Under the pieces are notes generated by a model, which worked only from the letters and a program-made list of their open reading frames with translations, made no database searches and had not been told where the DNA came from. A program made the position numbers and the translations under genes. DNA of 38,555 nt from Thermoanaerobacteraceae bacterium. Lineage in GTDB: Bacteria > Bacillota > Thermoanaerobacteria > Thermoanaerobacterales > UBA4877. The stretch is from positions 1-38,555 of the forward strand of contig JASEJQ010000018.1 of assembly GCA_030016635.1 (NCBI GenBank), in the 5' to 3' direction. Position 1 is the stretch's first letter; each line of letters begins with the position of its first letter. Shown here piece after piece: positions 16,015 through 24,012 of this stretch.

Positions 16015-17440
16015 ACTCCTCCCACCTTCTATCTACCAGTTCCTTAATCTCTCTGTCCATCACTATATCATCAGGCCACTCCCTGGTATGGCCTTCCTCA
16101 GGCCACTTTTTTGTGGCGTCTATACCCATCTTATGTCCATAGTGGGGCAGCGGTGAAGCATGGTCCAATGCATCCAGAGGCCCTTCCACTATGACCACAT
16201 CCCGCTCTGCGTCTATATTGTTAAAGACCTTCCATGCCACTGTGGACATATCCTGTGGGTCTACATCCTCGTCTACAACTATTATCATCTTGGTGTACAT
16301 CATCTGGCCCATGCCCCAGAGGGCATGCATCACCTTTTTGGCCTGGCCGGGATATCTTTTCTTTATAGACACTATCACGCAGTTGTGAAAAACTCCCTCC
16401 AGCGGAAAATTCATATCTACAATCTCCGGGCACTGTATCTTTATTAAAGGCAGAAAAATCCTCTCTGTGGCCTTCCCAAGGAAGCAGTCCTCCATAGGAG
16501 GTTTCCCTACCACCGTGGCCGGGTATACTGGATTTTTCCTGTGGGTTATGCAGGTCACATGGAACACGGGATACATATCTTTGAGCGAGTAGTACCCGGT
16601 ATGGTCACCAAATGGTCCTTCTTCCCTCATCTCATCCACATCCACATAACCCTCCAGTACAAACTCCGCATTGGCAGGTATATAAATATCGTTGGTCTTT
16701 GACTTTACTATCTCCAGCGGTGCCTTTCTCAAAAAGCCCGCAAAAAGCATTTCATCAATCTCCTTGGGAAGCGGGGCTGTGGCCGCATAGATGGTGGCAG
16801 GGTCGCATCCCAGTGCAACGGACACAGGCATCCTACCCCCCATCCTCTTATACTTCTCATATATCTCCCTGCCATCCTTGTGAAGGTGCCAGTGCATTCC
16901 CGTTGTCGTCTCATCATATACCTGCAGCCTGTACATGCCCATGTTCTGCAGGCCTGTCTCCGGATCCTTTGTAATAACTAAAGGCAGGGTCATAAACCTG
17001 CCTCCATCCTCCGGCCAGCACTTCAACACAGGCAGCTTTGTAAGGTCAGGTTTTTCCACCACTTCCTGAGAGATCGCCCTCTCCACCTTTTTTGGAAACA
17101 CCTTGGCCAGCCTGGCCAGTTTAGGCACAGACTTAAGTTTATTCATAAATCCCACATAACTGGACATGTCCATGAAACCTTCTATTTCCCTGGCAATATC
17201 ATCTATCTCCTCTACCTCAAAGGCCAGGTTTAACCTCTCATATGTTCCAAAGGCATTTATCAATACAGGATACGGTGAACCCTTTATATTTTCAAAAAGC
17301 AGTGCCGGACCGCCAGCTTTCACCACTCTGTCATATATCTCCGTTATCTCTAAATCCCTATCAACCTCTGCCTTTACCCTTCTTAAAAGTCCTTTCTCAT
17401 CCAGTGCTCTAATGAAATCCTGCAAATCCTTGTAAGCCAT
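16004..17440 (-). CDS. ubiD: UbiD-family prenyl-FMN decarboxylase (MqnL-like candidate)
   Basis: A 478-aa decarboxylase of the UbiD family, which uses prenyl-FMN to remove a ring carboxylate. The diagnostic REEGPFGDHTGYYS segment and the C-terminal DASPLPHYGHKMGIDATKKW segment are present, and the length matches the family. ATG at 17440 lies downstream of AGGGGG by 6-8 nt; the GTG at 17449 is part of that site. It sits between the polyprenyl synthase (14 bp upstream) and ubiA (11-bp overlap) and depends on ubiX in the same run. Acting on a prenylated dihydroxynaphthoate, as MqnL does, is the likeliest role. Confidence 0.94.
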   Translation of the reverse strand: MAYKDLQDFIRALDEKGLLRRVKAEVDRDLEITEIYDRVVKAGGPALLFENIKGSPYPVLINAFGTYERLNLAFEVEEIDDIAREIEGFMDMSSYVGFMNKLKSVPKLARLAKVFPKKVERAISQEVVEKPDLTKLPVLKCWPEDGGRFMTLPLVITKDPETGLQNMGMYRLQVYDETTTGMHWHLHKDGREIYEKYKRMGGRMPVSVALGCDPATIYAATAPLPKEIDEMLFAGFLRKAPLEIVKSKTNDIYIPANAEFVLEGYVDVDEMREEGPFGDHTGYYSLKDMYPVFHVTCITHRKNPVYPATVVGKPPMEDCFLGKATERIFLPLIKIQCPEIVDMNFPLEGVFHNCVIVSIKKRYPGQAKKVMHALWGMGQMMYTKMIIVVDEDVDPQDMSTVAWKVFNNIDAERDVVIVEGPLDALDHASPLPHYGHKMGIDATKKWPEEGHTREWPDDIVMDREIKELVDRRWEEYGI

Positions 17441-17454
17441 ATCTATCACCCCCT

Positions 17455-18411
17455 TTAAAATTCTCTACTTACCAGATCATCAGTTAAATCAAAGAAAAAA
17501 TCCCTGAACTCACTGTGGGGCAGCTTATCAAGCTTAGCCTTAGCCTTGTCTGTATACCTGTCTAATAGTCTCTCCGCATACTCTATCCCGCCATATTTGA
17601 TGACAAGATTTATGATCCTCTCCACATCATACGGCTGATTTTCTAAAAGGCCGCTGAGTCTACCATCATTGTCATTACTCAAAGCATAGATTAAAGGCAA
17701 TGTGTATATACCGTCTTTCAAATCATTGCCCACAGGCTTTCCCACTGTGGCTTCGTCTCCAATGTAATCCAGGATATCATCTTTTATCTGAAAAGCCATG
17801 CCCAAAAACAGTCCAAACCTCTTTAATTGGTTTATCACATCCCGGCTGCAGTGGGAAACGCTGGCGCCCAGCTCACAGCTCAGCATAAAAAGTAATGCTG
17901 TCTTAGAGCGTATCCTTCTCAAATACCTGTATATTGTCATATCCAGGGAAAACCTGGAACGATACTGCTCTATCTCACCCTCGCATACCAACTTTACGAC
18001 AGAAGCAATGTGGGTTAGAAGGTTTCTATTCCCTTCTAAGCTGAGTATGCTAAAGGATTTACTGAATAGGTAGTCACCAGCAAATATGGCTATATTGATG
18101 CCGTGTTGCTGGTGAATAGTCTCCAGACCCCTTCTTGTCTTTGCCTCGTCTATTATATCATCATGAATGAGGGTTGCCATATGGAGAATCTCTATAGATG
18201 AGGCAACCCTCATAATCTCATCCATGTTGTATTCACCAAAATGAGCGCTGGCTATGGCCATGGCAGGCCTGAGCCTCTTGCCCCCCGCCGAAGCCAGTGA
18301 GCCCAGAGCAGAGTTAATCAGTTCGTTTTTTGAGGATAAAAATTTTCTCAATACGCCCTCAAAAATATCCATTTCTTCCTTTATAACAGGATAATTATCC
18401 CAAAGTATCAA
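17455..18411 (-). CDS. long-chain polyprenyl diphosphate synthase (HepT/DmkB-like)
   Basis: A 318-aa trans-polyprenyl synthase that builds the quinone side chain from FPP or GGPP and IPP. The first Asp-rich motif LIHDDIIDEA and the second FQIKDDILDY are intact, and GGKRLRP near the N-terminus binds IPP. TTG at 18411 is preferred, 6 nt after AGGTG; the GTG at 18420 lies within that site. It follows the NusG_II gene by about 18 bp and precedes ubiD by 14 bp. B. subtilis HepT needs a HepS partner; no HepS-like gene is seen here, so this may act alone, as octaprenyl and solanesyl synthases do. Confidence 0.93.
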   Translation of the reverse strand: MILWDNYPVIKEEMDIFEGVLRKFLSSKNELINSALGSLASAGGKRLRPAMAIASAHFGEYNMDEIMRVASSIEILHMATLIHDDIIDEAKTRRGLETIHQQHGINIAIFAGDYLFSKSFSILSLEGNRNLLTHIASVVKLVCEGEIEQYRSRFSLDMTIYRYLRRIRSKTALLFMLSCELGASVSHCSRDVINQLKRFGLFLGMAFQIKDDILDYIGDEATVGKPVGNDLKDGIYTLPLIYALSNDNDGRLSGLLENQPYDVERIINLVIKYGGIEYAERLLDRYTDKAKAKLDKLPHSEFRDFFFDLTDDLVSREF

Positions 18412-18429
18412 ATTAAACACCTACCAGAT

Positions 18430-18795
18430 CTAATATGTTACCTGATCTACATTCTTCATCCTGCCCGGAATTCTCACTACAACCCTGTGAGGCAGGCAGA
18501 TGATGTTTTCACCTGCTTCGTTTATCCAACCCTGTCTCACGCAGAGCCTGTCAGGGCAGTTGGCATCACTGATACGTACCCTGCCGTCCTTTATCTCAAC
18601 CACGTTATATCCATCCCCATCTACGTGGACAGTAACAGTCTTATCCTGGTCCAGGGGAAGTGCCTCATAGAGTTTGCCATCCACCTCTATATATACAGTA
18701 TCACCCTGCATCGCTGGCCTTAAAATCGAGTATGCAAAGCCGGCTACAGAGAAGATTATTACAGCTGCTATGAGTATTCTATCACCTATTTTCAT
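18430..18795 (-). CDS. NusG domain II protein, membrane-anchored (EetA-like)
   Basis: A 121-aa protein with one N-terminal membrane helix (about residues 7-26) and an extracytoplasmic NusG_II domain (PF07009 type), seen in DGDGYNVVEIKDGRVRI, CPDRLCVRQGWI and ICLPHRVVVRI. Two Cys (CPDRLC) and a third near ICLP are conserved in this family. It overlaps apbE by 14 bp and is followed by the polyprenyl synthase. In Firmicute electron-export loci a protein of this type, as I recall EetA, accompanies ApbE and quinone genes; the mechanism is unknown. No EetB-like partner is seen here. Confidence 0.87.
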   Translation of the reverse strand: MKIGDRILIAAVIIFSVAGFAYSILRPAMQGDTVYIEVDGKLYEALPLDQDKTVTVHVDGDGYNVVEIKDGRVRISDANCPDRLCVRQGWINEAGENIICLPHRVVVRIPGRMKNVDQVTY

Positions 18796-19828
18796 AGGTA
18801 TACTCCTTGTTTGTTATCTCCAAGATACTTTTAGCACCCGATGTGGTGTATACCTTTTTATCAGAGGTTATGATGACAGCCTCAACTCCATCCAACGGCT
18901 CAACCAGCTTTAAACCTTTATCCACCCCCAGCACAAATACCGATGTGGAAAGGGCATCACCATCTATGGACCTGTCGCTGATTATGGTGGTGCTGACTAT
19001 GCCGTTTTCAGAAGGATAGCCCGTTGAAAGGTCAAATATATGATGATACCTTTTGCCGTTTGCCTCGAAGTATCTCTCATAGTTTCCCGAGGTAACCACA
19101 GACTTATCCTTTACCCTTACTATCCCTATATAGTCCCCCCTGGAATTAAATGGGTCCTGTATGCCTATACGCCATTCAGAGCCATCCGGTTTTGAGCCCA
19201 CGGCGTATATATTACCACCAAGATTTATTAGGGCACTCTTTATGTCGTCTTTATTTAAGATCTCTTTAACAGCATCAGCTGCATATCCCTTGGCTATTCC
19301 GCCCAGATCCATCCGCATGCCTGCCTGCGGCAGCTTTACTTCCTTATTGCTTTCATTTATATTTACCCTTCTGTAATCGATAAGCCTCAATACCTCATCT
19401 ATCTCTTCTCTGGCAGGGACCCGGGCGTGGTCTGTCCCAATGCCCCATAGCCTTACCAGAGGCCCCACGGTTATATCAAACATGCCCCCTGTCAAATCCC
19501 CATATTTAATCCCTTCTTTAATCACATAGAATGTCTCGTCGTCAACCTTTACGTAATCCTTTCCGGCAGCCTCATTTATTTTTACCACATAGCTGGACGG
19601 AAGCTCCGGTGACATTTTGTTGTCAATATCCCTTATGCAGGCAAGAGCATCATCTACCGCCTTTTCAGCTTTAGTCTTCTCTCCGTAGGCAGTTACCTCT
19701 ATATTGGTATCCAGCATAAAGCCGTTCTTTGTGACAGGTTCTTCTTTTGCTGCTCCCGTGCATCCCTGCACTACAAGCGCCATTATTAATAGCAATAATA
19801 CTAACAATACAGTGTTCTTTTGTCTCAT
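18782..19828 (-). CDS. apbE: FAD:protein FMN transferase ApbE, lipoprotein
   Basis: A 348-aa lipoprotein that attaches FMN to Thr or Ser of target proteins outside the membrane. The N-terminus has a long hydrophobic core and the lipobox VQGC. The ApbE domain shows GGMFDITVGPLVRLWG, the DLGGIAKGYAAD motif, GGNIYAVG and the metal-site SIDGDALSTSVFVLG. GGAGG lies 7 nt before the ATG. It is the first gene of the minus-strand run and corresponds to FmnB of the Listeria electron-export locus. No FMN-acceptor protein of the PplA or RnfG type is seen in the window, so the target lies elsewhere. Its leader holds a short ORF and a terminator. Confidence 0.95.
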   Translation of the reverse strand: MRQKNTVLLVLLLLIMALVVQGCTGAAKEEPVTKNGFMLDTNIEVTAYGEKTKAEKAVDDALACIRDIDNKMSPELPSSYVVKINEAAGKDYVKVDDETFYVIKEGIKYGDLTGGMFDITVGPLVRLWGIGTDHARVPAREEIDEVLRLIDYRRVNINESNKEVKLPQAGMRMDLGGIAKGYAADAVKEILNKDDIKSALINLGGNIYAVGSKPDGSEWRIGIQDPFNSRGDYIGIVRVKDKSVVTSGNYERYFEANGKRYHHIFDLSTGYPSENGIVSTTIISDRSIDGDALSTSVFVLGVDKGLKLVEPLDGVEAVIITSDKKVYTTSGAKSILEITNKEYTYENR

Positions 19829-19882
19829 CTAAAAACCTCCAGGATTTAAGTTGAATTAAAAACATCACATATATAATACCTT

Positions 19883-19917
19883 AAAAAGTCCCAATTCCAC
19901 AATAACAGAATTGAGAC
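19883..19917 (-). terminator. intrinsic terminator in the apbE leader (candidate attenuator)
   Basis: On the minus strand GTCTCAATTC pairs with GAATTGGGAC across a 10-nt loop with one mismatch, then TTTTT. It ends about 55 nt before the apbE start codon, inside the probable leader transcript, so it would stop transcription before the operon unless prevented. Confidence 0.65.
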
Positions 19918-19925
19918 CAAAATTG

Positions 19926-19967
19926 TTAAAGCTTTGGCATAATCATAATATATATTCGATAAAACAT
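19926..19967 (-). CDS. 13-aa leader ORF upstream of the apbE attenuator
   Basis: ATG at 19967 is preceded by AAAGGAG with 6-7 nt spacing, better than many gene starts in the window. It reads MFYRIYIMIMPKL and stops 8 nt before the terminator hairpin. A short translated ORF placed just before a terminator is the layout of translation-controlled attenuation. The peptide is rich in Ile, Met and Tyr but has no long run of one amino acid. It could also be a chance ORF or a small membrane peptide. Confidence 0.4.
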   Translation of the reverse strand: MFYRIYIMIMPKL

Positions 19968-20020
19968 GGCAAACTCCTTTTTTGCAAAAAAATTTTTCAT
20001 CAATCCAATTACACATTTAT

Positions 20021-20050
20021 ATTATACAACTGAATAAACCTCTTGGTTAA
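20021..20050 (-). promoter_or_regulatory. possible promoter for the apbE operon
   Basis: A TATAAT -10 (20026-20021) with TTAACC 18 bp upstream as a weak -35. It would give a leader of about 185 nt that includes the short ORF and the terminator. Confidence 0.35.
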
Positions 20051-20155
20051 AAATTTTTATGTAAATATATAAATTAAGGAATACCATTTTTTATCCCGTT
20101 GTTGTATAATTGTCTTGGATTGTTTGACTAATATGTAATATAAGGGGGGCAGTAA

Positions 20156-21943
20156 ATGGCAAAGGGCTACAAAATCATTGTCCTCGGTGGCGGATTCGGC
20201 GGCCTGTCGGCAGCTCAGAATCTGGATAGATACCTGTGGGGAAAGAACGACGTTGAGATAACCCTCATCAACAGGACCGATAAGCAGGTATACATGACTG
20301 AGCTCCATGAAGTTGCCGGAAACCGTATCCCACCAGAGGGTGTATTATATTCCCTAAAAGAAGCTCTTGAGGGCACAAGAGTAAAACTGGTTGTGGACAG
20401 CGTCACAAAGGTTGATATCCAGAACAAAAAGCTCTTTTCTGAAAAAGGAGAGTACAACTTCGACTACCTGGTTATTGCCAACGGCAGTCAGCCCACATAC
20501 TTTGGCATACCTGGCATGAAGGAAAACGCCATGACGCTCTGGTCCTTAGAGGATGCAGTGAAGATTAGAGACCACGTTCAAGAGGTCTTTGAGGCTGCCT
20601 CTAAGGAGAAGGACCCAGAAAAGAGAAAATCCATGCTCACATTTATTGTAGGCGGCGGTGGATTTACAGGCATCGAGCTGGTAGGTGAATTTATAGAGTG
20701 GTTTGATGAACTGGCAGTAAGATACAACATCCCGCGGAATGAGATAGACCTCAGGGTTGTTGAGGCTCTTCCTACCATTCTTCCCAACTTCAAGGAGGAC
20801 CTCAGGACAAAGGCAGAAAATTATCTTAAATCCCACGGCGTAAAGCTAATGACCAATGCTGCCATTACCAGCGTTGAGTCTGATGGCATTTCATTAAAGA
20901 GCGGTGAGAAAATCTATACCAACACCTTCATATGGACTGGCGGCGTTGAGGCTGAGGGTACAGCAGCAGGTATAGAAGGTATAGAAAAGGGACGCCGCGG
21001 CAGGATAAAGGTTAACAGCTTCATGCAGACAAACGTACCCTATGTGTGTGCTATAGGCGACTGTGCAGAGTATGTTGACGAAAAGGGTGCTCCCATGCCC
21101 GCATTAGTTGAATCTGCTATGCAGTCTGGCGAGTGTGCTGCAAGAAATATCGCTGCAGATATACAGGGTAAAGAAAAGAAGCCGTTGAAGCTTAATCTCC
21201 ACGGCAACATGGTGTCCATAGGCAGCAAGTATACTGTATCTGATGCCGGTGGCATGCATACCTCTGGATTTATAGCTACTGCATTAAAGCACGCAGTAGA
21301 TATGCATTATCTCCTCTTTGCATCCGGTATCGGCATGGTTATACAATACCTATCCCATCAGTTTATGGAAAAGAAGACAAAGGTCGGATTCTGGATACAC
21401 CATGCAAAGGTGCGCACCAGTATGGCCTGGCTTGTACCGCTCAGGGTATTTTTAGGAATCCAGTGGCTTATAGAGGGTGTAAATAAGATAAACGGTGGCT
21501 GGCTTACAACACCCAACCTGATTCAGACAATGATACCAGGTGCTGCAGGAGCAGTTTCTGGAGCATCCCAGGCAGCAGAGGCTGTCACCAGTGCTACACA
21601 GGTTGCCGAAGCGACGGCTGCGTCAGCCCCTGGATGGTATATGTGGTTTATGCAGACATTTATATTCCCTCATTCTCTGCTCTTCCAGTGGGGAATTGCA
21701 CTGGGTGAGGCAATAATAGGCATACTTTTAATACTTGGACTCTTAACAGTTCTTGCCGGACTGGGCTCCATATTTCTGAATATAAACTTCATGCTGTCAG
21801 GCATGGGTGACTGGTGGTATATGATGTCCAGCATCCCGATGCTGGCAGGAGCAGGAAGGTCCTTTGGTCTGGACTATTGGTTTGTGCCATGGATCGCCAA
21901 GGTATTCAAGCGCTGGTACAGGGGAAGGCAAAAGTCGGTATAA
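20156..21943 (+). CDS. NDH-2-like NAD(P)H dehydrogenase with C-terminal DoxX-like membrane domain
   Basis: A 595-aa fusion. Residues about 1-420 are a two-dinucleotide-fold flavoprotein: FAD site GGGFGG at 11-16, NAD site VGGGGFTGIE at about 166-175, and the AIGDCAEY FAD motif at about 300. Residues about 420-590 hold about four hydrophobic segments resembling DoxX or the small subunit of thiosulfate:quinone oxidoreductase, with a low-complexity Ala/Ser stretch between. Such an enzyme passes electrons from NADH to a membrane quinone without pumping protons. The Listeria Ndh2 used for electron export also has a membrane tail. It is divergent from the apbE/quinone run, which should make its electron acceptor. 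GGGGGG precedes the ATG. Confidence 0.92.
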   Translation: MAKGYKIIVLGGGFGGLSAAQNLDRYLWGKNDVEITLINRTDKQVYMTELHEVAGNRIPPEGVLYSLKEALEGTRVKLVVDSVTKVDIQNKKLFSEKGEYNFDYLVIANGSQPTYFGIPGMKENAMTLWSLEDAVKIRDHVQEVFEAASKEKDPEKRKSMLTFIVGGGGFTGIELVGEFIEWFDELAVRYNIPRNEIDLRVVEALPTILPNFKEDLRTKAENYLKSHGVKLMTNAAITSVESDGISLKSGEKIYTNTFIWTGGVEAEGTAAGIEGIEKGRRGRIKVNSFMQTNVPYVCAIGDCAEYVDEKGAPMPALVESAMQSGECAARNIAADIQGKEKKPLKLNLHGNMVSIGSKYTVSDAGGMHTSGFIATALKHAVDMHYLLFASGIGMVIQYLSHQFMEKKTKVGFWIHHAKVRTSMAWLVPLRVFLGIQWLIEGVNKINGGWLTTPNLIQTMIPGAAGAVSGASQAAEAVTSATQVAEATAASAPGWYMWFMQTFIFPHSLLFQWGIALGEAIIGILLILGLLTVLAGLGSIFLNINFMLSGMGDWWYMMSSIPMLAGAGRSFGLDYWFVPWIAKVFKRWYRGRQKSV

Positions 21944-21947
21944 ACAT

Positions 21948-21980
21948 AAAAGACCTCGAAGCTTACCTTCGGGGTCTTTT
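21948..21980. terminator. bidirectional terminator
   Basis: AAAGACCTCGAAG and CTTCGGGGTCTTT pair over 13 bp with one G-T and a 5-nt loop. It serves the dehydrogenase gene and the convergent ANTAR gene, whose stop codon is in the loop. Confidence 0.88.
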
Positions 21981-22541
21981 CTTATACTTCTCTATTATAT
22001 TTTCTGCTACTTCATCCATAGATAGCGAAAAGTCCATAGCCGTCTTTTGTATGTATCTGTGGGCCTCTTCTTCAGTGTAGCGCTCATATTCCATCAGATA
22101 GGCCTTGGCCTTGTTAAGCCGCTTTTGCAGTTCCAGCCTTTTATCCAGCTCCTCAGCCTTACGGGCTGCAGCCTTAAGGTTCCTTTTATATTTCAGGAGG
22201 GAGTTCAAGGTGCCAAGGACAGTAAAAGGAGATACCGGTTTTATAAGGTAGACTATATCATCGGAATGTATGCTGGTTGTCTTATAGGTGCCTGCATTCA
22301 CCATGGTGATGACAGGAGAAATGCCCTCATCCACCAACATGTCGGATACTACCACGCCATTAATTCCGGAGAGGACCTCATCCAGCACAACCGCCTCAGG
22401 CTGGATTGACTTTGAAAGCCTTAAAGCAGACGCACCGTCGCTGGCCGTATAGACCACGTATCCCGATGATTTTAAGGTATCCTTTAACTGATCTTTTAGA
22501 TTAACATCCGAAGCAGCCAGAAGTATCTTCTCCTGTCCCAT
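21963..22541 (-). CDS. response regulator with ANTAR RNA-binding domain
   Basis: A 192-aa antiterminator-type regulator: an N-terminal receiver with the likely phosphorylation site D54 in VVLDEVLSG and the conserved Lys in LIKPVSPF, a coiled linker (about 118-140), and a C-terminal ANTAR domain with LNKAKAYLMEYERYTEEEAHRYIQKTAM. ANTAR domains bind paired small hairpins in leader RNAs and block terminator formation. It follows glnA by 20 bp, a common pairing in Clostridia where it is thought to control nitrogen genes. The glnA leader in this window contains a terminator-like hairpin that may be its target. Confidence 0.92.
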   Translation of the reverse strand: MGQEKILLAASDVNLKDQLKDTLKSSGYVVYTASDGASALRLSKSIQPEAVVLDEVLSGINGVVVSDMLVDEGISPVITMVNAGTYKTTSIHSDDIVYLIKPVSPFTVLGTLNSLLKYKRNLKAAARKAEELDKRLELQKRLNKAKAYLMEYERYTEEEAHRYIQKTAMDFSLSMDEVAENIIEKYKKRPRR

Positions 22542-22561
22542 TGAAACACCCCAATCAAATT

Positions 22562-23896
22562 TTAATACTTTGTGAGGTACCTTTCAAGCTCCCATGGTGT
22601 TACATATGTCCTGTACTGGTCCCATTCTTCCATTTCTGCTGCGATGAACCTCTCAACGGTGTGCGGGCTCAAGGTGTTCTTTATAACCTCATCCTTATCC
22701 AGCTCTTTAACAGCTTCCTCCAATGAACCTGGCAGCCTATCTATATTGGAATCACCCAGTTCTTCCTCAGTCATATGGTATATATTCCTGTTGACGGCCT
22801 CTGGAGGTTCTATCTTATTGATTATACCATCCAGGCCTGCCTCCAAGACAACAGCCAGTGCCAGATACGGGTTGCATGATGGATCAGGGTTTCTGAGCTC
22901 AAGCCTCGTTGATGCACCCCTCTTGGCAGGTATCCTTATAAGAGGGCTTCTGTTTCTTGCTGACCAAGCCACATAAACAGGTGCCTCAAATCCAGAAACA
23001 AGCCTCTTATATGAGTTTATTGTAGGATTTGTTATAGCGCATATGGCCTTTGCATGCTTCATTAGTCCACCCATAAAATAATATGCTTCCTTGCTGAGCT
23101 GTAGTTCACCATTTGGATCAAAAAACGCATTTTCCCCATCCTTAGTAAGAGACATGTTGGTATGCATACCCGAACCAGGTATACCGTAGACTGGCTTTGG
23201 CATGAATGTGGCATGAAGCCCATTCCGCTGCGCCACTATTCTTACCGCCATTTTAAAGGTCATGATGTTGTCTGCCGTTGCCAGGGCGTCATCATACTTG
23301 AAGTCTATCTCATGCTGGCCAGGCCCTACCTCGTGGTGTGAAGCCTCTATCTCAAACCCCATCTGCTTTAATGTCTTAACCATGTCACGCCTTGCTGCTT
23401 CTCCTAAGTCCACCGGTGCCAGGTCAAAATAGCTGGCATTGTCGTGGGTAATCGTGGTAGCTTCACCCTTCTCATTGGTGAGGAAAAGATAAAACTCACA
23501 CTCAGGCCCCACATTAAACCCATAGCCTAATTCTTCTGCATGTTTTAATGCCTTCTTAAGTATATATCTGGGGTCTCCATCAAAGGGTGTCCCATTGGGG
23601 TTGTATACGTCACAGATAAGCCTGGCCTCAAGGCTTTCGCCTGACCATGGGTAGATGGTAAAGCTGGACGGGTCTGGTCTTAAGTACATATCCGACTCCT
23701 CTATCCTTGCAAATCCATCAATGGAAGACCCGTCAAACATCTTCTCATTGTCTAAGGCCTTCTCCAGTTCCTCTCGTGTTATCGACACATTTTTCATCAC
23801 ACCAAAGATGTCCGTAAACTGCAGGTGAATAAACTCTACTCCTAATTCCTCAGCCTTTTTCAATACATCCTCTTTTGATAACTTTGGCCTTGCCAT
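22562..23896 (-). CDS. glnA: glutamine synthetase type I
   Basis: A 444-aa enzyme that makes glutamine from glutamate, ammonia and ATP. Family signatures include FDGSSIDGF, GPGQHEIDF, PKPVYGIPGSGMH, the ATP-site stretch around NSYKRLVSGFEAPVY and the RIPAKRGASTRLELRNPDPS block. The length and absence of the adenylylation loop fit the GSI-alpha type of Firmicutes. ATG at 23896 has AGGAGG 7 nt upstream; the longer frame runs into the leader. It is followed by an ANTAR regulator and preceded by a promoter and a leader hairpin, so control by antitermination is likely. Confidence 0.97.
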   Translation of the reverse strand: MARPKLSKEDVLKKAEELGVEFIHLQFTDIFGVMKNVSITREELEKALDNEKMFDGSSIDGFARIEESDMYLRPDPSSFTIYPWSGESLEARLICDVYNPNGTPFDGDPRYILKKALKHAEELGYGFNVGPECEFYLFLTNEKGEATTITHDNASYFDLAPVDLGEAARRDMVKTLKQMGFEIEASHHEVGPGQHEIDFKYDDALATADNIMTFKMAVRIVAQRNGLHATFMPKPVYGIPGSGMHTNMSLTKDGENAFFDPNGELQLSKEAYYFMGGLMKHAKAICAITNPTINSYKRLVSGFEAPVYVAWSARNRSPLIRIPAKRGASTRLELRNPDPSCNPYLALAVVLEAGLDGIINKIEPPEAVNRNIYHMTEEELGDSNIDRLPGSLEEAVKELDKDEVIKNTLSPHTVERFIAAEMEEWDQYRTYVTPWELERYLTKY

Positions 23897-23910
23897 ACAC
23901 AGTCCTCCTA

Positions 23911-23959
23911 TATAATAAAATAAGGTGCCCACGGTCAGTATTACACTGACCAGGACACC
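23911..23959 (-). promoter_or_regulatory. terminator-like hairpin in the glnA leader
   Basis: On the minus strand GGTGTCC and GGGCACC, and inside them GGTCAGT and ACTGACC, form one long interrupted stem around a short loop, followed by TTATTTTATTATA. It lies between the promoter and the ribosome site, so it can stop transcription before glnA. The ANTAR protein encoded next is the natural candidate for relieving it, although a clear pair of ANTAR hexaloops was not seen. Confidence 0.6.
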
Positions 23960-23982
23960 CTTGCCCAAAAAACTATGAATAT

Positions 23983-24012
23983 ATATTAACACATTCGCTG
24001 TTTATCTGTCAA
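23983..24012 (-). promoter_or_regulatory. glnA promoter
   Basis: Perfect -35 TTGACA (24012-24007), then an 18-bp spacer and TAATAT (23988-23983), or 17 bp to TTAATA. The -35 overlaps the last codons of the UGA-containing gene upstream. Confidence 0.75.

Larger units (their letters stand above)
19829..20155. other. divergent control region between apbE and the NDH-2-like gene
   Basis: A 327-bp AT-rich gap. On the minus strand it carries a possible promoter, a 13-codon ORF and an intrinsic terminator before apbE. On the plus strand a TATAAT at 20105-20110 lacks a good -35 element, and GGGGGG precedes the dehydrogenase ATG at 20156. A TTGTTAA half-site at about 19923 resembles half of a Rex box, but the other half is missing. 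Confidence 0.6.

Noticed and set aside
19922-19940. Rex redox operator upstream of apbE
   Set aside because: Only one half-site, TTGTTAA, is present; the opposing half TTAACAA is not.
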